Origin: DAHUYF01 sp963838385
GTDB lineage: Bacteria > Pseudomonadota > Alphaproteobacteria > ATCC43930 > CGMCC-115725
Reading direction: 5' to 3'
Assembly: GCA_963838385.1 (NCBI GenBank)
Contig: CAWIRE010000001.1
Location: 1,860,001 to 1,924,000 of the forward strand
Length of the DNA: 64,000 nt
In this document: positions 17,248 to 25,095 of the stretch, piece by piece
Layout: each line of letters begins with the position of its first letter
Numbering within the stretch: the stretch's first letter is position 1
Made by a program: the position numbers and the translations under genes
Notes under the pieces: generated by a model
The model's input: the letters and a program-made list of their open reading frames with translations, nothing else
What the model was told of the DNA's origin: nothing
Databases searched by the model: none

Positions 17248-17502
17248 GGGCATCTCCTTGCAATCCGGCACCCGCGTGGCACCGGAGGCGAACGATTGTC
17301 CCCAAACAGCCGGTGCGCCGGCCGGTTCCGCTGCTCATTCCGTTGCCCCAGCCCGGGCGCGCCCGAAACGCGAAATCGGCGCAGCGCCGGCCAACCGCGG
17401 CGGCAAACCGGGCGGCGTCTTCTGTGATCTCCTTCACAGGCCCGGTCCCCGCGCGCTGCTTACTTTTCTCTGTGTGTCAGGTCCCGCAGAAGGAGCACCG
17501 CC
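17248..17502 (+). promoter_or_regulatory. Promoter region with a perfect CRP-like palindrome
   Basis: The gap contains TGTGA-N6-TCACA exactly (17423-17427 and 17434-17438), the consensus half-sites of the CRP family. A possible -10, TACTTT, is at 17461-17466, which would place the site centre near -42, the class II activator position, for the gene starting at 17503. The rest of the gap shows nothing else. Confidence 0.6.
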
Positions 17503-17832
17503 ATGCCCACCGAGCTGCATCTGTTCACGCTGGCCGCGACCTTGTTGCTGCCCGCCGCCGCGATCGCCGCCCCGCCGGCGGCCCCGATCGGCTATTTCGA
17601 CACCGCCGACGCGCCGCTGGTCGGCCCCACCGAGTTCGACACCGGAGATGCCGCTGCGACGCTCGCGCGGCAGCAGGCAAGCGGCTATTTCCCGAGCGCC
17701 GGCGCCCCTCTGGTCGTGCCCACCGCGCCGGGCGCCGCCGACCCCGCGGAGACCTTGGCCAAGCAGCGCGCCAGCGGCTATTTCCCGACGGCCGACGCGC
17801 CGCTCGTCACCCCCTCGGTCACGGCGCATTGA
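17503..17832 (+). CDS. Small secreted protein with internal GYF-ADAPLV repeats
   Basis: The 109-residue product has a Sec signal peptide (about residues 1-22) followed by three copies of a unit resembling GYF-(D/P)-TADAPLV-x-PT, separated by acidic/alanine-rich linkers with TLA(R/K)Q-RASGYF. It is preceded by AGAAGGAGCACC at a good distance. I do not recognise the family; it is a periplasmic or secreted hypothetical protein. A CRP-like site sits about 65 nt upstream of the start. Confidence 0.75.
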   Translation: MPTELHLFTLAATLLLPAAAIAAPPAAPIGYFDTADAPLVGPTEFDTGDAAATLARQQASGYFPSAGAPLVVPTAPGAADPAETLAKQRASGYFPTADAPLVTPSVTAH

Positions 17833-17862
17833 GCGAGCGCGCCCCGCAGCGGAAACTCGCCC

Positions 17863-18270
17863 CTATCGCCGCCGCCGCTCGCCGCGCGCGGCGGCGGCCG
17901 CGGCGCTGCGCGGCCGGGAGTTTCGATCCTGCCCGTTCGACAGGCTGGCCCGGCCGTTGGCGCGTTTTTTGCCAACCGGCGCGCAGTAGAGCTCGTAGAG
18001 CGTGCGGATCACGCGCGCCGCAGCGGAGCTGCCGAGGCGATAGTAGATCGTGCGCGAATCGCGGCGCGTCGCGACCAGCGCGTCGCGGCGCAGCCGTGCC
18101 AGATGCTGGGAGAGATGGGGCTGGCGCATGCCGAGCAGCGCCTCGAGCTCGCCCACCGACCGCTCGCCATCGGCCAGGTGGCACAGGATGATCAATCGAT
18201 GCTGATTCGCGAGCCCCTTGAGGAGCGCGGTCGCGCTCGCGGCGTTTGCCTTCATCTTCACCGCCGTCAT
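17863..18270 (-). CDS. ArsR-family regulator of the SqrR/BigR type, predicted sulfane-sulfur sensor
   Basis: This 135-residue winged-helix repressor has the ArsR core (LANQHRLIILCHLADGE, recognition helix MRQPHLSQHLARLR, wing ATRRDSRTIYYRL). Its only cysteines are Cys30 and Cys96, a 66-residue spacing identical to the redox pair of SqrR and BigR, which forms a tetrasulfide bridge on exposure to sulfane sulfur and releases DNA. It lies at the end of the minus arm of the sHdr locus, like the sHdrR repressors described near such loci. The C-terminal 30 residues are an Arg/Ala-rich tail. ATG 18270 fits the family start; an upstream frame to 18381 lacks domain character. Confidence 0.88.
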   Translation of the reverse strand: MTAVKMKANAASATALLKGLANQHRLIILCHLADGERSVGELEALLGMRQPHLSQHLARLRRDALVATRRDSRTIYYRLGSSAAARVIRTLYELYCAPVGKKRANGRASLSNGQDRNSRPRSAAAAAARGERRRR

Positions 18271-18384
18271 GATCGCGCAGTTCGCTCCGGGAGTCGTTGA
18301 GCCCGCGCGAGGATATCGGGCGCCGGAGCGCATATCAAACGGCTTTCCTGCCGCCCCGGTGGCCGGGTGCGGACTGGACATAGT

Positions 18385-20292
18385 CTAATCCTTGAATACG
18401 AGTCCCGTGTCCGGGCGAGAGGATGATGCCGAGCCTGCCGCCGCGGCCAGGGTCGGCGCCTTCGCCGCGCGAAGCGCCGCGACGAAACGGGCGATGGCGG
18501 CGATCAGCGGTTTGGGCGCCTGGTGATGCGGGGCATGCCCGCAATCGGGCAGGCGCACGGTTACGACCGGCACCGGGCAAAGCTCCGCCAGCCGGTCGAG
18601 CTGCGCGCCGCTGAAGAACTCGTCCTCCATGCCCTGGACGGCAAGGACCGGACAGCGGATCCGCGCCAGATAGGGCTCAAGCCCCCAGCTCGCCGCGCCG
18701 GGCGCGGTCCAGGTTTCAACCAGCCGCCGGAAGAGAGCCTCGGTTTTGGCGCCATGGTAGCGCGCGAGCCTCGCCTTGAGATCGCCGTGCTCGAAATCGG
18801 CGATCTGCTCGGCGATCCCGGCGGCGGTGCGGTCCTCGCGGAAGCTGTGCGGCGCGATGGCCACGACGCCGCTCACCGCATCGGGAAACGCCCCGGCGAA
18901 GGCGAGCGCGATGGCGGCGCCGTCGGAATGGCCGATCAGGATCGGCCGGCGCAGCCCGGCCGCGCGCAGCAGGTCGGGCAGCGACGACAGCGCCTCGTCC
19001 AGCAGGTAGCGGCTCGAAAACGGCCGCTCCAGCGGCTCCGAATCGCCGGACCCCCAGCGGTCGTAGACCAAGGCACCGCATCCCGTGGCGGCGGCGATGC
19101 GCTGGGGCACATCCCGCCAGAGCCGCGCGCAGCCCAGCGCGTCGTGCAGGAAGACGAGCGTCGGGGCGGCAGGAGATGGCGGGCCGATACGATGGCCGCG
19201 CAGCCGCCTTCCGGCGGCAATGAAGCTCTGCTGGCCCAGCGCCGCCTCGACGACGGCGCGGATGTCCGCCGGCCCCAGGCTCAGGAACTCCGCGCGCGCG
19301 CGGGCGAAGAAGGCGTCGACGGCGGCGCCCGCCTCGCCGATTTCACAACCGCGCAGGCTCGCCTCGAGATCGAGGATCGCGCGCGGCGGCGTCACGAAGA
19401 AGTCGCCGGTGATCAGCGCCTCGCGGATGCGGCCGCGCGCCGGGCCTTCCAGGCGTATGTCCGCGCGCAAGGCGCCGCCGCGCCGGGTCAGCGAGGCGCT
19501 GACCAGCGTGTCGTCGACCTCCGGGGCGTCCAGCATCTCGACGAAGGCGTCGGTGCCGATCTCGTCGCGGTAAAGGCGCTCGGCGAGCGTCTCCTCGAAA
19601 CGGCTGATCTCGCCCCAGCGCGGCGCGATCCCGAGCCCTTCGGCGAAGCCTTCGAGCAGCGCCTCGTAGATCGTCTCGAGGCCAGGCACGGCGTCGCCCA
19701 GCAGCTCGCGCAGCGAGACCACGCGCTGGCGTGCCGAGCTCAGCTCGCGCTTGGCGAGCTTCTCCACCGGCACCTTGAGCGCGGCGATCATCTCCGCCGG
19801 GTCGAAATCGATGAGCAGCGTCCCCTGATAAAAGAGCGTGCTGCCGTCGAAGAAGCCGCCGGTGCCGCTGACCTTGCGCCCGTCCACCTCGATGTCGTTG
19901 CGCGGGCGGTAGCGGGCCGGCACGCCGAGCTTGTTGAGGCCGAGCGCCGCGGCCTCGCAGATGCGGCTGGTCGCGGCGTCGAGATCGCGCAAGCCCAGGC
20001 TGGCGCGGTCGAAGACCAGCTCCCAGCCGATCTGCCCCTCGTCGAGATAGAGCCCGCCGCCGCCGGTGATCCGCCGTCCGACCTCGATGCCGCGGCGACG
20101 GCAGTGATCGACGCGCACCTCATGGCCGAGGATCTGGTGCATGCCGATCAACGCCGAAGGGCGAAAGCGCAGGAAGCGGATGGTATCGGGAATGCGGCCT
20201 TCCTTGCGCGCGCCGATGAGCGCCTGGTCGAAGGCGATGTTGGCGCGACCGGCGCGGATGCCGGTGTCGATCACGCGGAAGGGCGCGGTCAT
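18385..20292 (-). CDS. Lipoate-protein ligase (sLpl type) fused to an alpha/beta hydrolase
   Basis: The 635-residue protein joins two enzymes. Residues 1 to about 250 form the LplA-type ligase domain (RRITGGGGLYLDEGQIGWE, catalytic-type Lys140 in NDIEVDGRKVSGTGG), and about 255-355 the accessory lip_prot_lig C domain. Residues about 365-612 form an alpha/beta hydrolase with nucleophile Ser456 in GHSDG, an acid in GMEDEFF and His586 in PDCGHAPHH. In sHdr loci the ligase attaches octanoate or lipoate to LbpA. The hydrolase fusion is unusual; it might trim acyl or lipoyl groups. Start overlaps the end of the LipS1 gene by 4 nt. Confidence 0.9.
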   Translation of the reverse strand: MTAPFRVIDTGIRAGRANIAFDQALIGARKEGRIPDTIRFLRFRPSALIGMHQILGHEVRVDHCRRRGIEVGRRITGGGGLYLDEGQIGWELVFDRASLGLRDLDAATSRICEAAALGLNKLGVPARYRPRNDIEVDGRKVSGTGGFFDGSTLFYQGTLLIDFDPAEMIAALKVPVEKLAKRELSSARQRVVSLRELLGDAVPGLETIYEALLEGFAEGLGIAPRWGEISRFEETLAERLYRDEIGTDAFVEMLDAPEVDDTLVSASLTRRGGALRADIRLEGPARGRIREALITGDFFVTPPRAILDLEASLRGCEIGEAGAAVDAFFARARAEFLSLGPADIRAVVEAALGQQSFIAAGRRLRGHRIGPPSPAAPTLVFLHDALGCARLWRDVPQRIAAATGCGALVYDRWGSGDSEPLERPFSSRYLLDEALSSLPDLLRAAGLRRPILIGHSDGAAIALAFAGAFPDAVSGVVAIAPHSFREDRTAAGIAEQIADFEHGDLKARLARYHGAKTEALFRRLVETWTAPGAASWGLEPYLARIRCPVLAVQGMEDEFFSGAQLDRLAELCPVPVVTVRLPDCGHAPHHQAPKPLIAAIARFVAALRAAKAPTLAAAAGSASSSRPDTGLVFKD

Positions 20293-21557
20293 CGCCCCGG
20301 CCGCTTGGTTTCAGCGATGCCCCGCCGCAGCTCCCGCCGAATGCGGCGAAGGTCGCGACCGTCGGGCGCAAAGGGATAGGAGGCGATGTCGCTCGGCGGC
20401 GAATCGCCGTAGGGTCGGTCGCAGGCGGACACGTCCGCGGCCTCCTTGCCCGGGCAGCCCGAGGTGCGGAATGCGGTTCCGGCCGCGATCACCGCCTCCA
20501 GCTCGTCCTGGGGATAGCCGAAATCGACCAGGCATCCGCTCGCGTCGAAGCGCATGCGCTCCAGGCGATGGCCGCGATAGTCGATGAGATAGCGCGCGAG
20601 CTGGACGCGGCGCCATTGCGGCCGCGGTACCGGCGGCAGATGATCCATCAGCGATCCGGCCTCGGGAAAGAACGCGAACATGTGGCTGTGGCCGCCGAGG
20701 TCGCGGATCGCCTGCACCTGCGCGAGGACGTCGCGATCGCTCTCGCCCATGCCGACGATGAGATGGGCGCCGAAGCGCTCGGGCCCGAAGATGTCGGCGG
20801 CGGCGCGCAGGATCTCCCAATACTTGTCCCAGCTGTGCGGCGACTGCACGCCGCGGCCGCGGGTGCGGTCGAAGAGCGCGGGGTTGGCAGCATCGAGCGC
20901 CACGGTGAAGATCTCGGCGCCGAGATCGTGGAGCTCCTGCACGTCCTGCCGCGTCATCGTCGTGGGATTGGATAGGATCGACACCGGCACGTGCTTCACC
21001 CGCTCGACCCATTTCCTCAGCACGATGCGGGTATCGCGATCGGACTCCGGATGGGTGATCATGCTGATGCACATGCGGTGGAAGCGTCCGCCATCGCCGC
21101 CCCCGGCGACGATCTCGATCACCTCGTCATAGGGCACCGCCGGCCAGTCGACGCGGATGAAATTGCGGTCGGCGTAATTGCGCTCGGCCTCGCGGTGGCG
21201 CGCCAGGCCGCAATAGGCGCAGTTGGCCCGGCAGCCCTCGGGATAGGTGAGCAGCAGGTTGAGGCACCGCGTGCAGTCGGTGCGGTGCATGTAGCCCTTC
21301 ATCACGCCGAGCGTGATCGCCGCCGCGGTCGACATCTGCACATAGTCGGGCGAACGCATGTTGGGCGTGAGGATGTTGTCGTTCGGCCGGTAGAGGCCGC
21401 TGGCCGCCGCGCCGGCGGCCTTGACCCGCGCGCCGTTGCGCGCCTCGGGCGGCACCGCGGCAGGGGCGCGCGGCTGCATGCTGGCGGGGTCGTTGAACTC
21501 GCGCGCGCGGCCGGTGAAATCGGGAACCGGTTGGCGCGGCATCTCTACGCAGCCCAT
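20289..21557 (-). CDS. lipS1: Radical SAM lipoate synthase LipS1-type
   Basis: This 422-residue radical SAM protein has the CxxxCxxC cluster motif in EGCRANCAYCGLARHRE and extra cysteines nearby (CTRCLNLLLTYPE), plus a C-terminal TSGCPGKE. In sHdr bacteria two such proteins, LipS1 and LipS2, insert the sulfur atoms into protein-bound octanoate in place of LipA. ATG 21557 has a strong AAGGAGG site upstream; the longer frame overlaps lipT. It lies between lipT and the ligase gene. The assignment to number 1 rather than 2 rests on gene order and is less certain than the family. Confidence 0.85.
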   Translation of the reverse strand: MGCVEMPRQPVPDFTGRAREFNDPASMQPRAPAAVPPEARNGARVKAAGAAASGLYRPNDNILTPNMRSPDYVQMSTAAAITLGVMKGYMHRTDCTRCLNLLLTYPEGCRANCAYCGLARHREAERNYADRNFIRVDWPAVPYDEVIEIVAGGGDGGRFHRMCISMITHPESDRDTRIVLRKWVERVKHVPVSILSNPTTMTRQDVQELHDLGAEIFTVALDAANPALFDRTRGRGVQSPHSWDKYWEILRAAADIFGPERFGAHLIVGMGESDRDVLAQVQAIRDLGGHSHMFAFFPEAGSLMDHLPPVPRPQWRRVQLARYLIDYRGHRLERMRFDASGCLVDFGYPQDELEAVIAAGTAFRTSGCPGKEAADVSACDRPYGDSPPSDIASYPFAPDGRDLRRIRRELRRGIAETKRPGR

Positions 21558-21573
21558 CTCGAGCCTCCTTGTC

Positions 21574-22641
21574 TCACGCCGCCCAATAGTGCGGATAGGC
21601 GATCCAGCCGGCGCGCAGCGCGGCCGAATCGGGACCGCCGCGATCATAAGCGGCAAGAACCATCTGTCGGCGGTTGAGCGCCCGCGACAGCGCGCCATCG
21701 AAAATGTCGCCGATCTCCTCCTCATACTCCGCGAGCGCGTCGCTGCGGCCGGCAAGCCAGCCAGACGCGGCGCGGCCGGCGAGCCTGCCCGAGATCGCCG
21801 CCGCGGCGATGCCGGCGCCGGTCACCGGGTTGGTGAGGCCGGCGGCGTCGCCGGCGAGGAGGACCGGCATGCCCGCGATCGCGCCGGCCAGCGCGAGACG
21901 CCCGCCGACCGGGATCGCGCCGCCGGTCAGGCCGGCGCCGGCATCGCCGATGCGGCCTTCGCCGACCAGCCGGCGGTGGAGCGCGTCGAGCAGCGGCTTC
22001 AGCAGCGGCCGGGTCTCGGCCGAACCGCCGATGCCGAGATTGGCGCGCGCGCCTTTCGGAAAGAGCCAGCCATAGCCGCCGACATAATCGGCATGAAGGA
22101 AGATGTCGGTGGCGTCATGCGCGCCGAGCAAGGGCACGCTGACCTGACGGGTTTCGACCAGCGCCTGGTTGACCCGCCCGATCGCAGCGCCCACGCGCGA
22201 GCGCGGGCCGTCGGCGCCGATCAGCAGGCGCGGACGCAGGCTGCCGCCATCCGAGCAGCGGACCGTGCCGTCCGCCTCGATGCGGTGCACGCCCACGCCA
22301 TAGCGGCATTCGGCGCCGGCCGCTGCCGCGCGCTCGGCGAGCAGCCGGTCGAAGGCGGCGCGATCGATCATGCGGCCGGGAAAGCGCGGCGTCTCGTCGG
22401 CGGCCTCGGCCCCGACATAGGTCTGCATGCGGCCGACGGTCTGCGCCGTGACCGCCGCCAGCCCCGCCACCTCCTGGTCGAGCAGCGCCGGCACGAATTC
22501 CGCGCATTGCACCGGCGTGCCCGGCTCGCTGCGGCGCTCGATCGCCACGACGCGCGCGCCGGCCTGCACCGCCTCGGCCGCGGCGCGGCTCCCCGCCGGG
22601 CCCAGGCCCACGACCAGCACATCGGGCGCCGTCTCGGCCAT
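21574..22641 (-). CDS. lipT: LipT-like FAD-dependent oxidoreductase (geranylgeranyl reductase family)
   Basis: The 355-residue flavoprotein has an N-terminal GxGxxG FAD motif (VVGLGPAGSRAAAEA), ends of the FAD domain with LLIGADGPRSRVG and VLLAGDAAGLTNPVTGAGI, and overall resembles geranylgeranyl reductase-type oxidoreductases. In sHdr loci LipT lies with the LipS genes and is thought to supply electrons for lipoate assembly. ATG 22641 follows the lipS2 stop by 10 nt; an upstream extension would overlap lipS2. Confidence 0.85.
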   Translation of the reverse strand: MAETAPDVLVVGLGPAGSRAAAEAVQAGARVVAIERRSEPGTPVQCAEFVPALLDQEVAGLAAVTAQTVGRMQTYVGAEAADETPRFPGRMIDRAAFDRLLAERAAAAGAECRYGVGVHRIEADGTVRCSDGGSLRPRLLIGADGPRSRVGAAIGRVNQALVETRQVSVPLLGAHDATDIFLHADYVGGYGWLFPKGARANLGIGGSAETRPLLKPLLDALHRRLVGEGRIGDAGAGLTGGAIPVGGRLALAGAIAGMPVLLAGDAAGLTNPVTGAGIAAAAISGRLAGRAASGWLAGRSDALAEYEEEIGDIFDGALSRALNRRQMVLAAYDRGGPDSAALRAGWIAYPHYWAA

Positions 22642-22651
22642 GGCCGTCGCC

Positions 22652-23683
22652 TCAGCCGGCACAGGCCCGCCGGCCGGCGAGCCCGTCGAGCGCCACCGAG
22701 CAGCAGGCATGCTCCTGCTCGACCGGACGGCCGATGGCCTGGGCGAGCGCCACGATGCCGGGCGCCGGATAGGCGATGCCGTCGAACCCCGCCATCACTG
22801 CATAGGCATCGGTCAGGAGCTTGTGGCCGCCGGCCGGCCGCGCGCAGCCGAGCTGCACCGGCGCGCCGCGGATCCGCCGCCGCGCCGCGAGGAAGACGCT
22901 CGCGACATCCTCGGCCGGCACGGTCGCGAAGGGCCGGTCGGCGGGCGCGTAATAAGGCATGACCACCACCAGCACCAAGGCGGCGACGCGGTGGCGCGCG
23001 ACGATGTCGAGCGCGCGCCCTTCGCCCAGCAGCCGGCCGTAATGCAGGCCGATGACGATATGCGGCACGATCTCCATGCCGGTGCTGCAGAGCGCCGCCA
23101 GCGTCGCCTCGAAATCCTCGACCGGCCGGTCGAGATGATAGACCTGCCGGATCGTCTCTTCCGCGCCGATCACATCCATCATCGCGACGTCGACACCGGC
23201 CGCCGCCATGCGCCGGGCGCGACGCTCGTCGAGCAGCGCCGAGTGGATGGCGATGCGCAGCTGCGGGAACTCCCGCTTCAACGCCTCGATGGCGGGATAG
23301 TAGCGCTCATAGGGCACCTCGTTGCGGCGATTGGAGCCGCCGGACAGGAGAAAGCCCTGCAGCCCCTGCAGCAAGATGAGGTCGCGGACCTTGCGCTCGA
23401 ACTCCGCCGGGCTGGTGGCCGGGATCATCGGCTCCAGGATCTTCGCCTGGCAGTGGTCGCAATTGAGCGCGCAGGCGCCGCCGGTGATGGAGAAGGCCGG
23501 AAAGCTGTTCCTGCCGCAGCCCCTCAGCTCGTCGGTGGCATAGGCGCGGAAGCTCGGCGTGTAGAAGCGCAACGGCCCGAGCGGCCGCTCGCGCGCTTCC
23601 GCCTCGAGCCCCGCGACGATCTCGCGGTCGAGCGGCAGTTCTTCCAGCGGCTCGATGTCGCGGATCAGATCCACCCAGCCCAT
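22652..23683 (-). CDS. lipS2: Radical SAM lipoate synthase LipS2-type
   Basis: This 343-residue protein has the radical SAM cluster motif CxxxCxxC in GGACALNCDHCQAKIL near residue 75, a downstream GFLLSGGSNRRNEVPYE segment and a TIM-barrel-like pattern. Co-occurrence with LipS1, LipT and a lipoate ligase supports the LipS2 assignment: with LipS1 it would sulfurate octanoyl-LbpA. It is the first gene of the minus arm and is divergent from the amidotransferase-like gene with only 62 bp between. Confidence 0.85.
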   Translation of the reverse strand: MGWVDLIRDIEPLEELPLDREIVAGLEAEARERPLGPLRFYTPSFRAYATDELRGCGRNSFPAFSITGGACALNCDHCQAKILEPMIPATSPAEFERKVRDLILLQGLQGFLLSGGSNRRNEVPYERYYPAIEALKREFPQLRIAIHSALLDERRARRMAAAGVDVAMMDVIGAEETIRQVYHLDRPVEDFEATLAALCSTGMEIVPHIVIGLHYGRLLGEGRALDIVARHRVAALVLVVVMPYYAPADRPFATVPAEDVASVFLAARRRIRGAPVQLGCARPAGGHKLLTDAYAVMAGFDGIAYPAPGIVALAQAIGRPVEQEHACCSVALDGLAGRRACAG

Positions 23684-23745
23684 CGCGTCCTTCCCGCTTT
23701 CCCGTTAGCATGCCGGCAGGCGCCGCCGGCAGAGAGTGAGCGACC

Positions 23746-24447
23746 ATGAAGAAGCTCTGCGTCCTCCAGCACACCGAAGCGGAATTCCTCGGCCTGCTGG
23801 AGGATCATTTCGAAAGCCGCGCCATCCGCTTCCAATACCTGCGCCCGTTCACGCCGGGAAGCACGCTCGCGGCCGAGGCGACCGGCTTCGACGGGCTGGT
23901 GCTGCTGGGCGCGGGGCCGCTCGGCATCGTGAGCAATCCGCTGCTGCCGAGCCTCGCCGCGGAGCTGCGGCTGGCGCGCGACTTCCTGCGGCGCGGCCTG
24001 CCGATTCTGGGCTTCGGCCTCGGCGCCTGCCTGCTTGCCGTCGCCGCCGGCGGCGGCGCCGACGAGGCGCCGCTGCGCTTCACCCTCGGCACCGCGCAGC
24101 GCGTCAAAGCGGACGCGCTCGGCGGGCATCTGCCGGCGCGCTTTCCGTTCGCCGTCTATATGCGCGACCGACCGGTGCTGCCCAAGGATGCGACGGTGCT
24201 CGCGGTCGACGAGGCGGGCGCGCCGGCACTCTTCGCGCTCAACCGGAACTGCCTGGGATTCCTCGGCCATCCCGGCGTCAAATCGGCGATGATCGAGGAT
24301 CTCGTCATGGAGTTCGACGAGGCGCCGGAGGATGTCGCCGGGACGCTGCCGCGGCTGCGCGCGGCGCAAGGCGCGATCGCCGCGGCGCTCAGCGAGATCA
24401 TGGTGGGTGTGGTGATGGCCACGCACCTGATGGAGCCGCCTCCCTGA
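23746..24447 (+). CDS. Class I glutamine amidotransferase-like protein, catalytic triad lost
   Basis: The 233-residue protein has the class I GATase fold pattern, but the nucleophile elbow reads LPILGFGLGACLLA, so the usual cysteine of G-I-C-L-G-H-Q is Gly91 and the glutamine position is Cys95. The usual HPE is HPG (His175, Gly177). It therefore should not release ammonia from glutamine. GATase-like genes are found in some sHdr loci; its role is unknown and could be structural or substrate-binding. It is the first gene of the plus arm. Confidence 0.85.
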   Translation: MKKLCVLQHTEAEFLGLLEDHFESRAIRFQYLRPFTPGSTLAAEATGFDGLVLLGAGPLGIVSNPLLPSLAAELRLARDFLRRGLPILGFGLGACLLAVAAGGGADEAPLRFTLGTAQRVKADALGGHLPARFPFAVYMRDRPVLPKDATVLAVDEAGAPALFALNRNCLGFLGHPGVKSAMIEDLVMEFDEAPEDVAGTLPRLRAAQGAIAAALSEIMVGVVMATHLMEPPP

Positions 24448-24516
24448 TCGGCCCGGCGCGGCCTCGGCGAACCGCCGACGCAGTACAGCACGAATCCGCC
24501 CGCCGCGACATATCAA

Positions 24517-24532
24517 ATTCGACAATGTGAAT
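24517..24532. promoter_or_regulatory. ATTC-N8-GAAT site, candidate SqrR/sHdrR-type operator
   Basis: ATTC at 24517-24520 and GAAT at 24529-24532 are separated by exactly 8 nt, the consensus I know for SqrR of Rhodobacter. The site lies in the 255-bp gap before the DsrE and sHdr genes, in the one AT-rich stretch of the region, about 40 bp upstream of the promoter at 24571. The ArsR protein at 17863-18270 is the natural candidate to bind it. Confidence 0.6.
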
Positions 24533-24570
24533 ATATCTGCCGCCCGCCTCGGCGGCCGGCATTTTCGCGA

Positions 24571-24598
24571 TTGAAACATAATAAAAAACGAATATGAT
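24571..24598 (+). promoter_or_regulatory. Sigma-70-type promoter of the sHdr structural genes
   Basis: TTGAAA (24571-24576) and TATGAT (24593-24598) are separated by 16 nt; each matches the consensus in five of six bases, and the spacer is A-rich. It reads towards the DsrE gene at 24703, giving a leader of about 100 nt. Confidence 0.65.
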
Positions 24599-24702
24599 GT
24601 CGGCAGACGGTCGGCGCGTCCGGATGAGACTGCCACGGGCGATGCGGTCGGCCTTGATCTGGATCAACCAGGCGCCGGGCGACAAGGCGCCGCCGGGAGG
24701 AG

Positions 24703-25095
24703 ATGGGAGCTGGAGTGGCGCGCAAGCTCATCATCATCATGGTCAACACCGATCCCCGCAACGGCGAGGAGCTCGGCGCGCCCATCTTTCAGGCGACCGT
24801 GGCTGCGGCCATGGATTACGAGGTCGAGGTGGTCTGCACCGCGACCGCGGGACGGTTGATGAAGAAGGGCGTGGCGGAGAAGCTGGTGGTGAAGCCCGGC
24901 TCGTCCAAGACGGTCTACGACTTCATCAAGGACGCGCACGAGGCGGGGGTGAAATTCTACTGCTGCTCGCCCAACCTCGACCTCTTCGACATGACCGAGG
25001 CGGATCTCATTCCCGAATGCGCGGGCATCGTCGGCGGCGCCCATGTCATCGAGGAGGTCATGGAGAATGACGAGACAAGGGTTCTGACCTATTGA
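24703..25095 (+). CDS. DsrE-family protein preceding the sHdr genes
   Basis: The 130-residue protein has the DsrE/DsrF-like fold pattern (KLIIIMVNTDPRNGEELGAP) and an adjacent cysteine pair Cys87-Cys88 in VKFYCCSPNLDLFDMTEADL plus another in PECAG, where DsrE proteins carry their sulfane-sulfur-binding cysteine. It likely takes part in sulfur relay to sHdr. ATG 24703 lies only 2 nt after GGGAGGAG; a GTG at 24715 would be better spaced and is a serious alternative. Its stop overlaps the start of sHdrC1. Confidence 0.85.
   Translation: MGAGVARKLIIIMVNTDPRNGEELGAPIFQATVAAAMDYEVEVVCTATAGRLMKKGVAEKLVVKPGSSKTVYDFIKDAHEAGVKFYCCSPNLDLFDMTEADLIPECAGIVGGAHVIEEVMENDETRVLTY

Noticed and set aside
18365..18400. 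A second ATTC-N8-GAAT-like site near the end of the ligase gene (minus strand)
   Set aside because: Only the ATTC half matches; the other half reads GACT, and it lies over the stop codon, so the evidence is too weak.
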